The notes under the pieces are model-generated. The model searched no databases and was not told where the DNA came from. It was given only the letters and a program-made list of their open reading frames with translations. A stretch of 64,000 bases of DNA from Lineus longissimus (Eukaryota > Nemertea > Pilidiophora > Heteronemertea > Lineidae), in contig NC_088318.1 in the NCBI RefSeq assembly GCF_910592395.1, positions 16,864,349-16,928,348 of the forward strand, written 5' to 3'. How positions within the stretch are numbered: the stretch's first letter is position 1; each line of letters starts with the position of its first letter. The translations under genes were made by a program, and so were the position numbers. This document shows positions 22,301 through 34,092 of the stretch, piece by piece.

Positions 22301-24055
22301 CCGCTGCCGGCCTCAGCGTTCAGTTACGACAGCATCAACATCAACAATAGGTCACGTTCCCAGACTCGAAGTCATGAAAAGGGTCTCTTAGTCCATCTCA
22401 CAGTGCAACACCATCAGATGCATGATTATAGCGCTGTCATACCTTTCTCGGGGCTATTTTATTTGGTAATATCATCTGAACTCGTTCTTCAGGCAAGGCG
22501 TATGGAAACTCCGGAGGCTACATCGCCGGTACGACCGAGTTCATTGATACAATGAGGAGTTACGCTGCTGGATTTATCTTCACGACGGCTCTGCCCCCGA
22601 CCAATGTGGCTGGTGCTTTGGAAGCTGTCCGGGTAAAGATGCTGGAAAATCAAGTTTCAGATATTACTATTCAAAATAAATCATATCTCTAATAAGAAAA
22701 ATAAGTCATATATCACCCCAAAACCTGTTTTATGCAAAAACATGATACAGATTATTTTGGCCGCGGCAAACCCTTGTGAAATAGAGCAAAGATATAGATT
22801 GTCAAATGTCGTATATAAAAAATTGATTTTCTGTGCTTAGGTGCTTAGTGGCAATGAGGGAAGAATGTTGCGTCAGCGCCATCAGACGAATGTCCGGTAT
22901 TTGCGCCAGAAAATGGTGGAGGCAGGGCTCCCCGTTCTGCCCGCTCCTAGCCATATTATTCCGATTAAGGTAAACACATACTATTAGACTGCTGTAAACC
23001 AAAGATAGAAGATTTAGCCCAAAGTATTTGTACAGTGTTGCTACTTAGCCACTAGATGCATGGAAGAACGAATATGGATCCAATAGACACGCAAATGCAT
23101 ATCATAGAGATACCTTCGTTTTTCCTTAAAAAGCGCTAGAAATCATTTAAGGCGGAAGGACCTTGTTTACTGTACAAAAAAAACATGTACATGTACTTTC
23201 GAAACTGCAAAAGGCTCCGTGTGACAGAATACGACGAATTTTCAAATTTTTCGTCAAGCCCACCAATTTTTCTCAAAACTTGAAAAATTGTTCTTTGATG
23301 CACGTTTCCCTTAGACTTTGCTTCAACCTTGCGCCGTTCTATATCTTTGATTTTAGGTGCACGATGCCGTGCTTGCCGCACAGTTATCAAACGATCTAAT
23401 GGAGAAGACAGGCCACTACATCCAGGCCATCAACTACCCCACCGTGCCCAAGGGAAAGGAAGTGCTCCGATTGACACCCTCACCACATCATACAACTGAG
23501 CAAATGAACGGGTAGGTCTTTCTGCTCTTTACGGTAGTTTTTTTCTTATGAGATGTAAAAGGTTCCAAAGTACTGATTATCAACTCGGTTAAAAGCGCAA
23601 AAAAACGGAAGAAACCCCCCCCTCCAAAAAAATTTAGGAATCAATAAAATTATAATAATAAACACACCAGCTTGTAGCACTGTGCAAATGAGAGTCACGG
23701 AGTCACTACTTAAAAAGACCGACGAAGTTGCCAGGAGAAAATGAAAGCTTTCGCGGGAACTTTACTTTCCATATCCAAGATTTGCAGTATTCAAAATGTT
23801 TCAAACTCTCATCTGATTACTCTAACCTGCAAAGAAGAATCTTCATCGTGTGATGATCATTGATATATTGTTTTTCTGTTCTCGTTTAGCCTCGTGAAAG
23901 ACCTCGTACACGTGTTCAAGATCAATGGAGTCACGATAGAAACACCATCATCAGATCCGGACTGCGTTTACTGCAATATGCCTACGGAATTTGACATTCT
24001 CAAAGAAATGGGAGAGAACGTTGAACTGCCACTTTCAGCAGCTAGTGAGCTATAA
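16334..24055 (+). CDS. ALAS: 5-aminolevulinate synthase, mitochondrial
   Basis: Condenses glycine and succinyl-CoA to 5-aminolevulinate, the first step of heme synthesis, in the mitochondrial matrix with PLP. Coding exons: 16334-16484, 17499-17564, 18176-18283, 18523-18642, 19384-19597, 20428-20612, 20864-21043, 21753-21917, 22493-22632, 22841-22969, 23357-23511, 23890-24055. All GT-AG, phases consistent, 1779 nt, 592 aa. The core matches the family: [55 protein letters not shown] with the PLP lysine at about K398, and [13 protein letters not shown]. The N-terminus has three CP heme-regulatory motifs: RCPYL (C6), CCPVM (C31) and KCPFV (C82), which in vertebrate ALAS1 mediate heme inhibition of import and turnover. 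Start: the exon probably opens at an acceptor at 16325-16326 and the first ATG is 16334; an in-frame ATG at 16343 is an alternative. Introns hold a SINE and dispersed repeats. I cannot say whether it corresponds to ALAS1 or predates the ALAS1/ALAS2 split. Confidence 0.96.
18285..18465 (+). repeat. Dispersed repeat, copy 1 (ALAS intron 3)
   Basis: Shares attgacg.tcatg.tctctattgaaccatat and .taatc.gtcagaatacaatagg with copies at about 19915-20110 and 31600-31770. Divergent, with no coding content. Family unknown. Confidence 0.55.
19079..19283 (+). mobile_element. tRNA-derived SINE in ALAS intron 4
   Basis: The head is tRNA-like: box A tggcctagtgg at 19082-19092, box B ggttcgatccc at 19126-19136 flanked by ggg/ccc. 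It is followed by a non-tRNA body (tcttcacagtccttcgaatg) and a (gaa)n tail gaagaagaagaag at 19268-19282. Head, body and simple-repeat tail is the usual SINE layout. It lies in the sense orientation within the ALAS intron, about 100 bp upstream of exon 19384. Confidence 0.75.
19915..20110 (+). repeat. Dispersed repeat, copy 2 (ALAS intron 5)
   Basis: Copy of the same unclassified repeat, sharing cgccggtgtagaagtttaaa, tgtcctaggataaaatgtc, gacggtcattgcctctatag and gtcagaatacaatagg with the copy at 31600-31770. No open frame. Confidence 0.55.
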
Positions 24056-24274
24056 ATCCTCCAAGAACGCTGTCTTGGCATGCGCAGTTTGCTTGGAGGA
24101 ACCCACGATCTTCCAAACGTTGTTCCAGTGACACTGAAAAGAGGCACCTTCAGGCCTAAAAGGACCATTTGCATTAATAAGGGCAATATAACCCCACCTG
24201 TCGGCTGCCCAGTCACCTCCTATTCTATTCTACATAAGTATTTTCGATCAAATTGCACAAAAAAATGGAAAAAT

Positions 24275-25079
24275 GCCCGGTCTACACTAGCCAACATGAA
24301 CCAACAAATGTTGGCCAACATCGTGTTGGGCCTTGTTGCAGAGGCATGTTTGCTATTGTTTGCCAGTGTGGACGGGTCCAACAACAAGTGAAAACATCAG
24401 CCAACTTGTTGGCCAATATTGGCCTATGTTAAGCCCGGTCTACACTAGCCAACATGAACCAACAAATGTTGGCCAACATTGGCCAACATCGTGTTGGGCC
24501 TTGTTGCAGAGGCATGTTTGCTATTGTTTGCCAGTGTGGACGGGTCCAAAAACAAGTGAAAACATCAGCCAACTTGTTGGCCAATGTTGGCCTATGTTAG
24601 GCCATGCTACTTCTGAACAACATGTTGGTTGGTGTTGGGCAATCAGCAGCCAATCAGGGAACAGATTTGGATCATGTGATGGAGCTACTGGGACAAAATG
24701 GCAGCCTCAATGAAAGATAGAGAATGGCAATTTCAAGAAATTGAACACTTAATTTCAGAATACGAAAAGCTTCATCCATCCGCAGGAAATTCTTGAGGCT
24801 TTTGAAGTCTGAGGCCATTAACTCTTGAAGGAGGCAGTGATAGGCCCCATCATGCTTTTTCCACAAGTATGGCTTTTGTCAGTTGCGGCGGCGACGGGGG
24901 TTAATCACAATCCAAATTGCCCTCAAATTCATGCCAAACACGGTCAAACTTAGTCAAACTTGTTTGGCAATGTTTGCCTGTGTTTGATAGTGTGGACGGG
25001 TCCCCAAACATTCGCCAACATGATGTTGGCTCATGTTGGCCAACAATTGTTGGCGAATGTTTGCTAGTGTAGACCAGGC
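24275..25079. mobile_element. Non-autonomous DNA transposon with ~20-bp terminal inverted repeats
   Basis: The left end gcccggtctacactagccaa and the right end ttgctagtgtagaccaggc are inverted repeats. The interior is full of ttggccaacatgttgg-type palindromes. The left ~159 bp is tandemly duplicated (24275-24432 and 24434-24601), each copy starting with cccggtctacactagccaac. No transposase. It begins 220 bp after the ALAS stop codon, so it may lie in or next to the ALAS 3' UTR. Confidence 0.7.
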
Positions 25080-25082
25080 TTT

Positions 25083-25325
25083 AGGACCTACCCTGTGACG
25101 TCTTGGTGCCGATATCAATTTTTCTGACGCCACGCTGATGGCGCTTGATTAAATGGAAATGACGTTCCGTCTTAATAGCGGGTTGACGTGCACTCACGTG
25201 GCGGGAAAGGACTTGTGCGTACTAGAAATAACGCCAACGCGTTTTTCTACTGACTAAGAGCTGAAACAAAATTGGAAAAGCATCAAACACGTTTAGAAAA
25301 ATAGTTTACTGGTGAACCAGTGGAA
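25083..25325 (+). repeat. Dispersed ~250-bp repeat, copy 1
   Basis: ctaccctgtgacgtcttggtg through gaaaaatagtttactgg is shared with about 27312-27600 (same order, with small indels). A more divergent third copy is at about 48320-48620. It contains tgatggcgcttgatta and aaaagcatcaaacacgttta. No coding capacity. Confidence 0.65.
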
Positions 25326-25589
25326 AAAACCAATATACTTGAGCGTGGGATATACCTGGCTAGGAGGATACCCTTGCTTAATTGTCATTATGCGACGTGT
25401 AGTATCAAACTAATGCAGATCTATAACAATGATTTCCGTTGGTGTTGCGGGGCAGTTTAGGATATGGCTTGTAAATTTCAGGCATGCCTGTGGTTATACC
25501 CCGTTCAAGTGCACCTTTACTGCAGTTCAAAGATTTTTTGATTGTCACGGTCTTGCTTGATAGTTATACCTCGTTCTAGTGCAATTTTA

Positions 25590-26614
25590 CCCCAGTTCAG
25601 GGTAGTTGATAAAGCTTGGAATCAGTGAAACCTTGGAACCAGTGATAAACCTTGGAATCAGTCCTAAAAATGCATAAAAACATGAAATAATGCCATTCGA
25701 ACCTAACGTGGTTACGAATCAACATTTGGAGCTTATTCTTACATGATCAGATCGGAATTTTATGGTAATCTAGAAATCTGTCGCATATCCGATTCAATAG
25801 TCTATATTTTAGAACAACCCAGTTGTACCTCGCGTCCAGTGTACAGTACTGATCTCCCAAATATGGGAAGACACGCCCACCACACACCCATAATATAGAC
25901 CAATAGCGCTCCTCTTATAAATACGCCACCACCACGCGGGGCCTATTTGAACTACGGATCGGTCTGTTCATACAGGGTGATACAGAGAAAATTGGGGGCC
26001 TGTCATGCATTATGCATGGATAAGGTTGACGACTATGTCTAGGCCTAATTGTCTATGATTGACTGATATTTTATAACAAACGATGAATAAAAGAAGCCTA
26101 GTCATGTATGTTTATTACCGAAGTTTGCGGATGAAAATTTCCTTCGCCGTGAGCGATTTCTTACATCTTCCAGTACGCATCGAGGGATGCAGAGATCTTT
26201 GTGACGTCACCAGTTCTAAGCGGTTTTTTTTATTCACGTGTGTGTTTGTCCTATGATCTCGTGCATCTAGTACCGAGCATAATACTTTATCGTCTATGGA
26301 ATACAAAACAATCATAAAAACTAATTTTTGCTTCCATTGAAGAGAAATAAAATATTTTAACGACCACAGCGCATTGCCAATTGATGACGTCATCCTCCAC
26401 ATTAAAAATGTTGGCTTCTGAACTAACTGGCAAATTGCTATCAATAAAGTCAGCTGGGACGAGACTGTCAGTTGGGAGGGTATAAATCGTGGAAGGAACG
26501 CACCCGATTTCCCGCGCTATTTGCACAGTGATTCCATGGTTTACATTGAATATTCCAAGGTTTATCAGTGTTTCCAAGGTTTCACTAATTCCATACTTTA
26601 TCAACTACCCCAGT
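25590..26614. mobile_element. Element with ~75-bp inverted subterminal repeats
   Basis: 25590-25665 (accccagttcagggtagttg, ataaagcttggaatcagtga, aaccttggaaccagtgataa) is inverted at about 26535-26612. The ~870-bp interior has short open frames with no recognised domain. gttcagagattttttgatta and acggtcttgct also appear just outside each end. Probably a non-autonomous DNA transposon. Confidence 0.55.
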
Positions 26615-27311
26615 TCAGAGATTTTTTGATTATCTTGTTGGAGAAGACACGGTCTTGCTGGAAACAATTTCTGTCTTAAAAACCAACATATCTCATGCGC
26701 AAGTCGTCCCTTTAAACTGTTGCACTGTGGACTGGCGCCTATGTTGGTTTTACAATAGCGAGTCAAGTACATATGGATAGATGGTAGGATCAACCGTGCA
26801 TTGCATTAACATAAACAGCTGTGCGATTTAGCGGTAAGTGCGAATTCTGCGGTAACTATAGTCGTTAACATATTTGAGATATGTAATTGAATTTGAAAAT
26901 ACGGAAATACGTGCTGAATTTTAAATGCTGTTATGCAGACAGATATGCACATATTATAAATACCAAGTTTCAGCGAATTCGTATGCATAATAACTGCATT
27001 ATAGCATTGTGTGTAACTGCATTTTTAATCAAGGACCACCATGTAATTTTAAACATCGTATAAACCCCTTTAAATATAACGGCGCCATCCTCAATTTGCA
27101 CCCACGTGTTATTTAATATTTATTGATATGATAATGATACTGACAAACCTACTGATATTTTGTTCTCAAATTTGGGAGATTTATTCACTTGGTGAACATT
27201 TTGCATTAAAAAGGATTCGTGCAGACGATGTTTTGAAGCGAGGAGAATCAAAGCGACCCTTCGGCGGTTTCAATCGGCGAAAATAGGTAAAATATTCATG
27301 TTGGTACGATG

Positions 27312-27600
27312 GAACTACCCTGTGACGTCTTGGTGCAGATATCGATTTTTCCGACGTCACGCTGATGGCGCTTGATTATCCCGCAACTGCGACGATAAAT
27401 GTGAATGACCTTTCACCTTAATAGCGGGGTGCCGTGAACTCTCGGCGTGCACTCACGTAGCGGGAAATGTCTTTCGCGCCAGGACTTGTGCGTACTAGAA
27501 ATAACGAAAAACGCCGGCGTTTTTCTACTATCTAAGTGCTGAAACATTGGAAAAGCATCAAACACGTTTAGAAAAATAGTTTACTGATGAAACAGAGGAA
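27312..27600 (+). repeat. Dispersed ~250-bp repeat, copy 2
   Basis: Second copy of the repeat at 25083-25325. This copy is longer by about 50 bp (atcccgcaactgcgacgata insertion and ctcggcgtgcactcacgtag). Its end gtttactgatgaaacagagg matches the copy near 48600. Confidence 0.65.
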
Positions 27601-28516
27601 GAACAAACATACTGCAACAAAAAGCCGCCCATTCCTTTAAGGGCATTTTGTTTGGAGCATTTTTTCCAGGCGTACATTTGTGAAACTAATCCAAAAGGCC
27701 TACTGACAGATACACTGGGACGCCAATACTGGAAGAGAGAATATGCCTGAATAGTATGTGTGCTTTGGATAATGGAACTGTTCTAAACCCCTAAGACCTG
27801 GTCCCCTCGCGGGCAGCGAAAATTTTTTTCCAAACACGATATCCATTAGACTTTATTTAAAGCTCTCTGATTGGCTGATATCATAGTGCGTCATCACTCC
27901 TTATATGGAACGAACGGTTGGTAAACTTGCGATTGCATCGAGGATTGTTTAGGCCATGAAATAATGAATGTGATGCATAGACAATAGGGGGATGCATGAC
28001 ATGTGTATACATCCATGTCCAAGCTGTGAAGTTAGTTTGTGCTTGGTGTGTGTAACGTTGGCCAACAAGGTGTATGTTTTGCAATTTGTAAACGCTCGAG
28101 CCAATTTTAAAGCCTGTAGGCCCTAGGCCTAGGCCCAGCATCATGACAGGCAGCTACCGTATGCTTCTAGCTAGGCCTACCCATTTCAATAATATGGCCT
28201 AACGTTAGACTTGGACTTAGAGACTTCGGCTAAACAAACAGCACAGACAGACATGATGAACGCCTGAAAAATCCCTAGTCTGCTACGAACGGCGTCGGCG
28301 AACGCGACTTGCCGCCACTTGCCGCAACTAAACGCCAAATATCTATAACATGTTTGATTTTTGACGCGTGTCGCCGCGTTTGAACGCAATAAGAAGCCAG
28401 GTGTGCTACGGATTGCCGCCTGAATCGGCGGCGAGGCTATGGCCAATCAGTATGCGTCTTGATGTCACATGATTTCAAAATGGCAGCCTGAAGTTGCGGG
28501 AAAGACGCTCCTGGAC

Positions 28517-29465
28517 GCGAAATTTTTTTCTGCAGGATACTTCTGCCACAGTGTACATCTGACAGCCAATCACAATTGGCGCGATCTTTGACGTCACACT
28601 GTTTATTTATGCATGATAATGCAAATACAATGGACGATACCGAGTCGCATGCCGAGTGCCACTTCAACTGTGAATGTGACAATAGTTCATTGTCTGACCC
28701 CAATTATGCTCAACTCAAGGTTTGTGTCGTAGTGTTTAGGAATGAATTGCACAGATTCATTGTAAAATTGATGATATTATGCGTACAAAAGAGGCATCAG
28801 CTGATCTGATCGCTACATTGCAGTGCATGCATTGATTTGTGAAATTTTAAGGGGTACTGACACTGACAGTGTTGCCAATGTTGATAATTATTAAAGGGAC
28901 AGTGTATCCGATGTCTCGCGATTTGTGAAATTTTAAGGGGCAGTGACACTGACAGTGTTGCCAATGTTGATAATTATTAAAGGGACAGTGTATCCGATGT
29001 CTGCTGTTTGTTGAAGGTATCAGGCCTATTTTGGTAGTTTGAACATTGTTGAAGGGCCATTGTATAAAACACATTTTGACAAGCAAACAAAATAAATTGA
29101 ATGGTGGCGCCACCTATGCATATACAGCAGAACTAGTTACACGGTTGACAGATAAACATTCAACCTCGGCTATTTTGCCGAGCACAGTGCGCCTTTAACA
29201 GACAAGTCCAATAAATACAGTCCACTCGACATTGACGACAATGAAAATACATGTTAAGATACTGCAAATAAATATATTTTAGCTAATATACTCCTCTAAC
29301 CATTTGCTAACTTGTTCTTTCCAAGATTATCAGAACACGTGGCATTGTTGACATTATTGCGCCATGTGGAAAGATGATGTCAACAAAGACACGTGCTTGC
29401 CTTGAATTCTGATTGGCTGTCAGATGTACACTATGGCAGAAGTATCCTGCAGAAAAAAATTTCGC
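28517..29465 (+). mobile_element. MULE-like non-autonomous transposon, copy 1 (nested)
   Basis: A 949-bp element with ~50-bp terminal inverted repeats starting gcgaaatttttttctgcagg. It is bounded by a perfect 9-bp target-site duplication ctcctggac (28508-28516 and 29466-29474). 9-bp duplications with long inverted repeats are typical of Mutator-like elements. Internally it holds two tandem copies of ttgataattattaaagggac followed by agtgtatccgatgtc. No intact transposase. Copy 2 is at 40578-41517 in opposite orientation. Confidence 0.8.
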
Positions 29466-29605
29466 CTCCTGGACGCCGATTCTGGGCAGGTGCGCTCTGA
29501 CCGGGATCCACTGGCCGCCAACTTCGGCGTCGAGAGGCGTCAGCTGAACGCTTCTTGTCGCCAAAGTTGGCGGCTAGTGTGCTGCGGGCTTATGGAATTC
29601 AATCA

Positions 29606-29643
29606 TCGCGCCATGGAGGTATTATTAATAATACCTCCATGAT
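29606..29643. repeat. Perfect hairpin
   Basis: A near-perfect palindrome centred on attattaataat: gccatggaggtattattaat pairs with the following aatacctccatg, flanked by atcgcgc/gatcgcgc. It lies within the right part of the outer transposon, so it is probably element structure, not a terminator. Confidence 0.6.
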
Positions 29644-29960
29644 CGCGCTAACCATTAGGCCACACTAGTTGTTCCATATTATTATTATTATGCATCTTTA
29701 TTCATGTAATAATCGATTACATTGTGGTGTGCATAATTGTCAGAGGTTCTGATTACTTCATTTGCAGTTGTTTAGGCTTGATGACGCACTATGATATAAG
29801 CCAACCGGAGAGCATTAAATAAGTCTAATGAATATCGTGTTTGGAAAAAACAATTCGCTAGCGGGCACGGGCGGTTAATTGACTTTACAGGGAGGCCGCG
29901 ATCTTGCCTTCCTTGAGCCGTGGAGATACTCAAGGCTTACACACCTTATCGAAATCTAAG

Positions 29961-31137
29961 ATGAAGTTCCTCGTCACTGGCGACATGGGATTCCTTGGTA
30001 AAAGAGTTAGGGACACCCTTGAAGGTAACTATACAAGGTAAAAATATCAGGTTCATTATGAACTTGTTGTCCGCTCATCCGCTGGGAAGAAGAAAAAACA
30101 TGGCCGTATGGTGCAGTTACTTGACATAATAGGGCACGATGCAAAGAAAGTTTCAGCATTAAATGTTACAAATCTTCAGTGCGATATCTTTCAATTCAAC
30201 GCGGGAGATATCGACTTGTGAATTCAGTGACGTTTTTTTTGGCCACCCGATATATGCATATATTTCTTCCTTTCCAGCAAAGGGCCACACTGTTGCTGGA
30301 TTCGACTTGGCCCGAAAACAAAATATCTTAGACGCCGATGATATTGCTGCCGCGATATCAGCAAGACAGTATGACACGGTTATCCATCTGGCCGCAGTTG
30401 CCGACCTTAACTTCTTTCAGACAGATGTAGCAACTTGTCATAAAATAAACGTACAGGGTACCCAGAACGTCCTTCAAAGCTGCGAGGACGCTGGAGTCCG
30501 GATGATTTTTGCAGGGACATGCTGCTCATACGGGAATAATGGCAGCCACCCGTCGACAGAGAAATCATCGTTGGCGCCGACCGAGCCGTACGCTGCTTCG
30601 AAAGTAGAATGCGAAAATCTGATCAGAAAAGTTGGCGGTGACCACTGTATTATGCGTTTAGCTACATTCTACGGTCCCGGCATGAGGGCTGCGTTGTGCC
30701 CGGCAGTATTCATAGACCGGGCACATCGGGGGCTACCGCTAATGATACACGGTGATGGGCAGCAGACGCGCACATTCACATACGTCGATGACGTTGTATC
30801 CGGAATTGAGACCATCGCAACGTCTGCCCCGATATATGATGTCATCAATGTCACGTCAGAGGAGAGTATATCCGTTGTTCGAATAGCCGAATTAGCCAGG
30901 GAAATCACGGGTAACTATGTTCCCCTTGTACACGCCAAGGATCGTGAAGGACAGATTTATAAAGAACATATTCTCAATACCCGTTTGAGGTCGATGGGTT
31001 GGGAACCGAAAATTGATATTTCAACCGGGATGATATTAAGTTATGAAGATTACAAGCTCCAAGGTGGATGGGTGCAGCCCGCAGGGGTTAATGGTAAGAT
31101 TGTGGCGAAAGCAAATAATAATCTGAAAGGATATTAA
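29961..31137 (+). CDS. Extended short-chain dehydrogenase/reductase (NAD-dependent epimerase/dehydratase family)
   Basis: Two exons, 29961-30024 and 30278-31137 (phase 1 junction, GT-AG), 924 nt, 307 aa. A Rossmann fold binding NAD(P) is indicated by TGDMGFLG at residues 6-13 and an acidic FDLAR after strand 2. HLAAVAD is the usual NAG/HLAA segment. The catalytic YxxxK is YAASK at Y126/K130, after a CCSYG segment that supplies the Ser. YGPGMR and RTFTYVDDVV fit nucleotide-sugar epimerases and dehydratases (UDP-glucose 4-epimerase or dTDP-glucose dehydratase type). The natural substrate cannot be read from sequence. At 307 aa it is close to the compact bacterial-type enzymes. Start: the first ATG, directly before the strand-1 motif (MKFLVTGDMG). 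It lies about 95 bp after a transposon end. Only one intron and the bacterial-like sequence raise possible transfer, untested. Confidence 0.88.
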
Positions 31138-32816
31138 TAGCTACTTCTATGATACTTTTATAACAATTATATGGTGATTATGCAAAATATGATATTCAGG
31201 CAAAAAATGATGCCGCCTGGTCGGGATATTTTGAGAAGTATATACCTTTATGGAATACAATCCGATCAGGACGTGGGATGCCAAGGCTTTTGATTTGCCA
31301 GTCTCACCCGTTAGGCTGACGAGAGCAATCTAAAACCCCGGACAGGGCATGGATGGAGCCCAGTCGGTTCACTTGGTCAGGGATTGGTGGCCGGTATGAT
31401 CGAGAAGACTCGGCAAAGTTAGACATAAATTCAAAGACCCGTGTACAGTGCTTCAAGAAGGAACATTCATGTTGACAAAGGGACATTTTGAGATTTGACA
31501 AAACAGAAATGCACGAAACACGACTAGGGCAGTCCTTGATCGATAATATTCCCCGTTCAAGACGGGAACCAGATGAGCTAATGGCTACCTGCCCTGTGGT
31601 TTTACCGGTGCAAGAGTTTGAAATATCCTAGGATAGCATGTCATGGGAACGAAGGAGGTATTTACGGTCACGGTCATTCCTTTTGAACCATACCATAATT
31701 TGTCAGAATACAAGAGGGTCTGACATGTTTTCAAGGGGAACTTTTCGACTGCTGCACGTCACCGGGATTACTCGGGGCCTTTCTCGTCTACTCCTTACAA
31801 ACTCATAAGGCTAGAACCTCATTGCCATTGGTCAGTTTGGGAATAATGTCACTGCGTGGCGTGAAAAGTTGATGGCTTCATTAAACGACAAGATTGAAGC
31901 TTTTCATGAATAACGTATTGAAAGTTCTTTGTTCAAAATCTTATGGATGAGCTACATGTAGGCCTAATATACAAAAGTACATCCTAAAAACGGGTTTTTT
32001 TTCGGTTCCGGGCCAGGCCTTGGTCTATGCAAAACCCGGCATAACATTAATTGTTTGGTAGAATGACAAAAATACACCAAATCAAGGACGTTTTATTAGT
32101 TAGTTAATACAGGACTTCCTTGATCAGGTGTAGACTAATTCGGTTCCCGATTTCTCTCCAAAAGTACACATCTGCACAGTAAAAAAGACGGTAAAACAAA
32201 AGGGTAAGTCCGACTTCTCAAAATGAGTACTTTTTCCTCTTTCCGTACGAATCTCATAAATTCGATTTTCGTTATAGTTTCGTCTGGACCACATACGATT
32301 CAGAGTCAGGCTGGCGACTCTTCCCAAAAACTTGGAGAAAAAGAAAATTTATGCACTTTTCCACAAAATGATTAACAGGGTAATATTTTCATAATCAAGA
32401 GGGGTGATCACTGACAGCTGATAACAACATCACCCCATGATTGCAGCTTTCATGTGTTTTCAAAGCGTATTGATTAACCTCTGAAACGCCAAAAATACAA
32501 ACCTTTTGGCAATTTTTGCTCCTTCCGGAATTGCCCCTGACAGTTTTATTTGAGACTGCACATTTGAAATCTATGGGTGTGCATAGTTGGACATCTCGTT
32601 TTGGCCCATGTTATTCACTTTGACTTGTTGAGCGGAACGTTGAGCAACGTACGCCCCCCCCCCCCCCCCCCCCCCACTGTTTGGCTCTATCAAGTACATT
32701 GTATAAGTGGAGGTATCTTTTCTTCATACTTTACTTATTTTACTTGTATTTTTATAGCGCGGTAGATATCTTAAAGCAAAATTTTTGCCGACGTAAAGAA
32801 ACCAACCGACAAAGCG
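31138..32816. other. Intergenic with one dispersed repeat
   Basis: No gene supported. 31600-31770 is copy 3 of the dispersed repeat also found in ALAS introns (gtttgaaatatcctaggat, gtcagaatacaagagg). A ~27-bp C tract lies at 32648-32675. 32740-32816 is probably 5' UTR/promoter of the next gene; no clear TATA box. Confidence 0.55.
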
Positions 32817-34040
32817 ATGTCCAGTTCCAGTAAACCGTTGCTCAAGCAAAAATTACCAAGAAAAATCGTCCCGAAGAGTAAACCCAAGGGCGTCCTGGTT
32901 AAAAAGACGGCCAATACCCAAGCAATGGCAGATGCACAACAAAGCAGTTCAGGGTAAAATACATTTTCCTTAATCTGTGAATCCCGCAGTTGTTCACTAA
33001 TAAGATTGCAGTCTTGATTAAACGGTGAATACTGTGATTTAAAAAGCTTTTGATTGAAGAAGTCCGGATACGGACCTTATTCCACTTGGTCATACTTGTT
33101 TATAGTTGAAATTGTTATCAAGAGATGCATTATGCAAAGGAATGTGTGATACTCACGTTCTTATTTATCTCTCCTCCCATAGGTTCGGCCATGTGTCACT
33201 ACTGACCAGTAATCTGGCCCAACTAAGGGGCGTGGCTTACTCCAAGAAGTATAGGTCAAAATTTGAGTTACGAACCTTTCTGATTGTTCTTCTCAGCTTG
33301 TCGATATCGTTTCAAATCGTTTGTATGACTCTACAATTCATGATTGTAAGTATAGCACATTCTCCCTGTAGATATATTAAAAAGATGAAAGACGACAAGC
33401 CCTTCGGCTGGGACAGTTCACTTGGATAATTGTGGGTTGTTTTAAATGGCTTGATTGGGGTTTTGGAGGGCCCTACTATCCAACCATGCAGATGTTCCCC
33501 CAAATGTACATTTTCCTAAGCTGTGAAAATGAACTCCTTACAGGTTGTCAGAAAATAAAGACGATAATGAAAAACTCCAATAAAATGTTAATTAAGTCAT
33601 TTTAATGGGGAGTCGATATAGAAGCTTGAAGTGAAAGCCCTTGGCGGAATGTTATTTCTAAACGTTATAATACAGGTCACACCTGTATTCTAAATGAATT
33701 TCAGATTTCCTAAGCGTTTGGAAAGAACGATGAAGATTTCACTTGAATAATGTCAGATTGAAATACATGAACATTTTTGTACAAACTTAACTGGTCCATT
33801 GTACGCTGTCATCTTTTCATCTTTTCATATACATGTATACACTTTCAGAAACAATCAAATTTGCACACGCCTGCTCCGAAGTATCCTGATGCGCAAGACC
33901 ATATGACAGAAGAGGACCGTATTAAACTTAGAAACACGAAAATACGACAGGCTGACCGACTCATGGCGATATCTAGCACATTCTCGTTTTTGACGACCAT
34001 CTTAAACGTGGTGATAACAACATTCACATTAGCGTATTGA
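32817..34040 (+). CDS. Ninjurin family protein (copy 1)
   Basis: Exons 32817-32953, 33183-33345, 33849-34040; phases 2 and 0; 492 nt, 163 aa. The N-terminus is basic and disordered (SKPLLKQKLPRKIVPKSK). The ninjurin core follows: SLLTSNLAQLRG (amphipathic helices), a hydrophobic helix FLIVLLSLSISFQIVCMTLQ, then RLMAISSTFSFLTTILNVVI as the second membrane helix ending TTFTLAY. Human NINJ1 is 152 aa with the same layout; NINJ1 oligomerises to rupture the plasma membrane in lytic cell death, and family members also mediate adhesion. The loop between the two membrane helices is long here (KQSNLHTPAPKYPDAQDHMT and following). A polyadenylation signal AATAAA lies about 55 bp after the stop. Converges with a second ninjurin at 35855-37465. 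Confidence 0.9.
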
Positions 34041-34092
34041 AAGACTTTACAGAGGAGGCACACTGCTAGGCTCCGTATCCTTACACACTTGG

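Larger units (their letters stand above)
27809..29867. mobile_element. Outer DNA transposon with ~90-bp terminal inverted repeats
   Basis: The left terminus (gcgggcagcgaaaatttttt, tccaaacacgatatccatta, ... ctctgattggctgatatcat, agtgcgtcatca) is inverted at 29778-29867 with small mismatches. The interior lacks a transposase and was itself invaded by the element at 28517-29465. Termini resemble those of the inner element and of the element at 40578. Confidence 0.7.

Noticed and set aside
30163-30277. N-terminal extension of the SDR inside the intron (open frame from 30163)
   Set aside because: It begins at a non-ATG codon and lacks the Rossmann strand-1 motif; splicing from 29961-30024 restores TGDMGFLG in frame.
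32648-32675. C tract (also at 12819, 18064, 45682) as a G-quadruplex regulator
   Set aside because: Simple homopolymer runs with no link to a promoter; could be sequencing-length artefacts.
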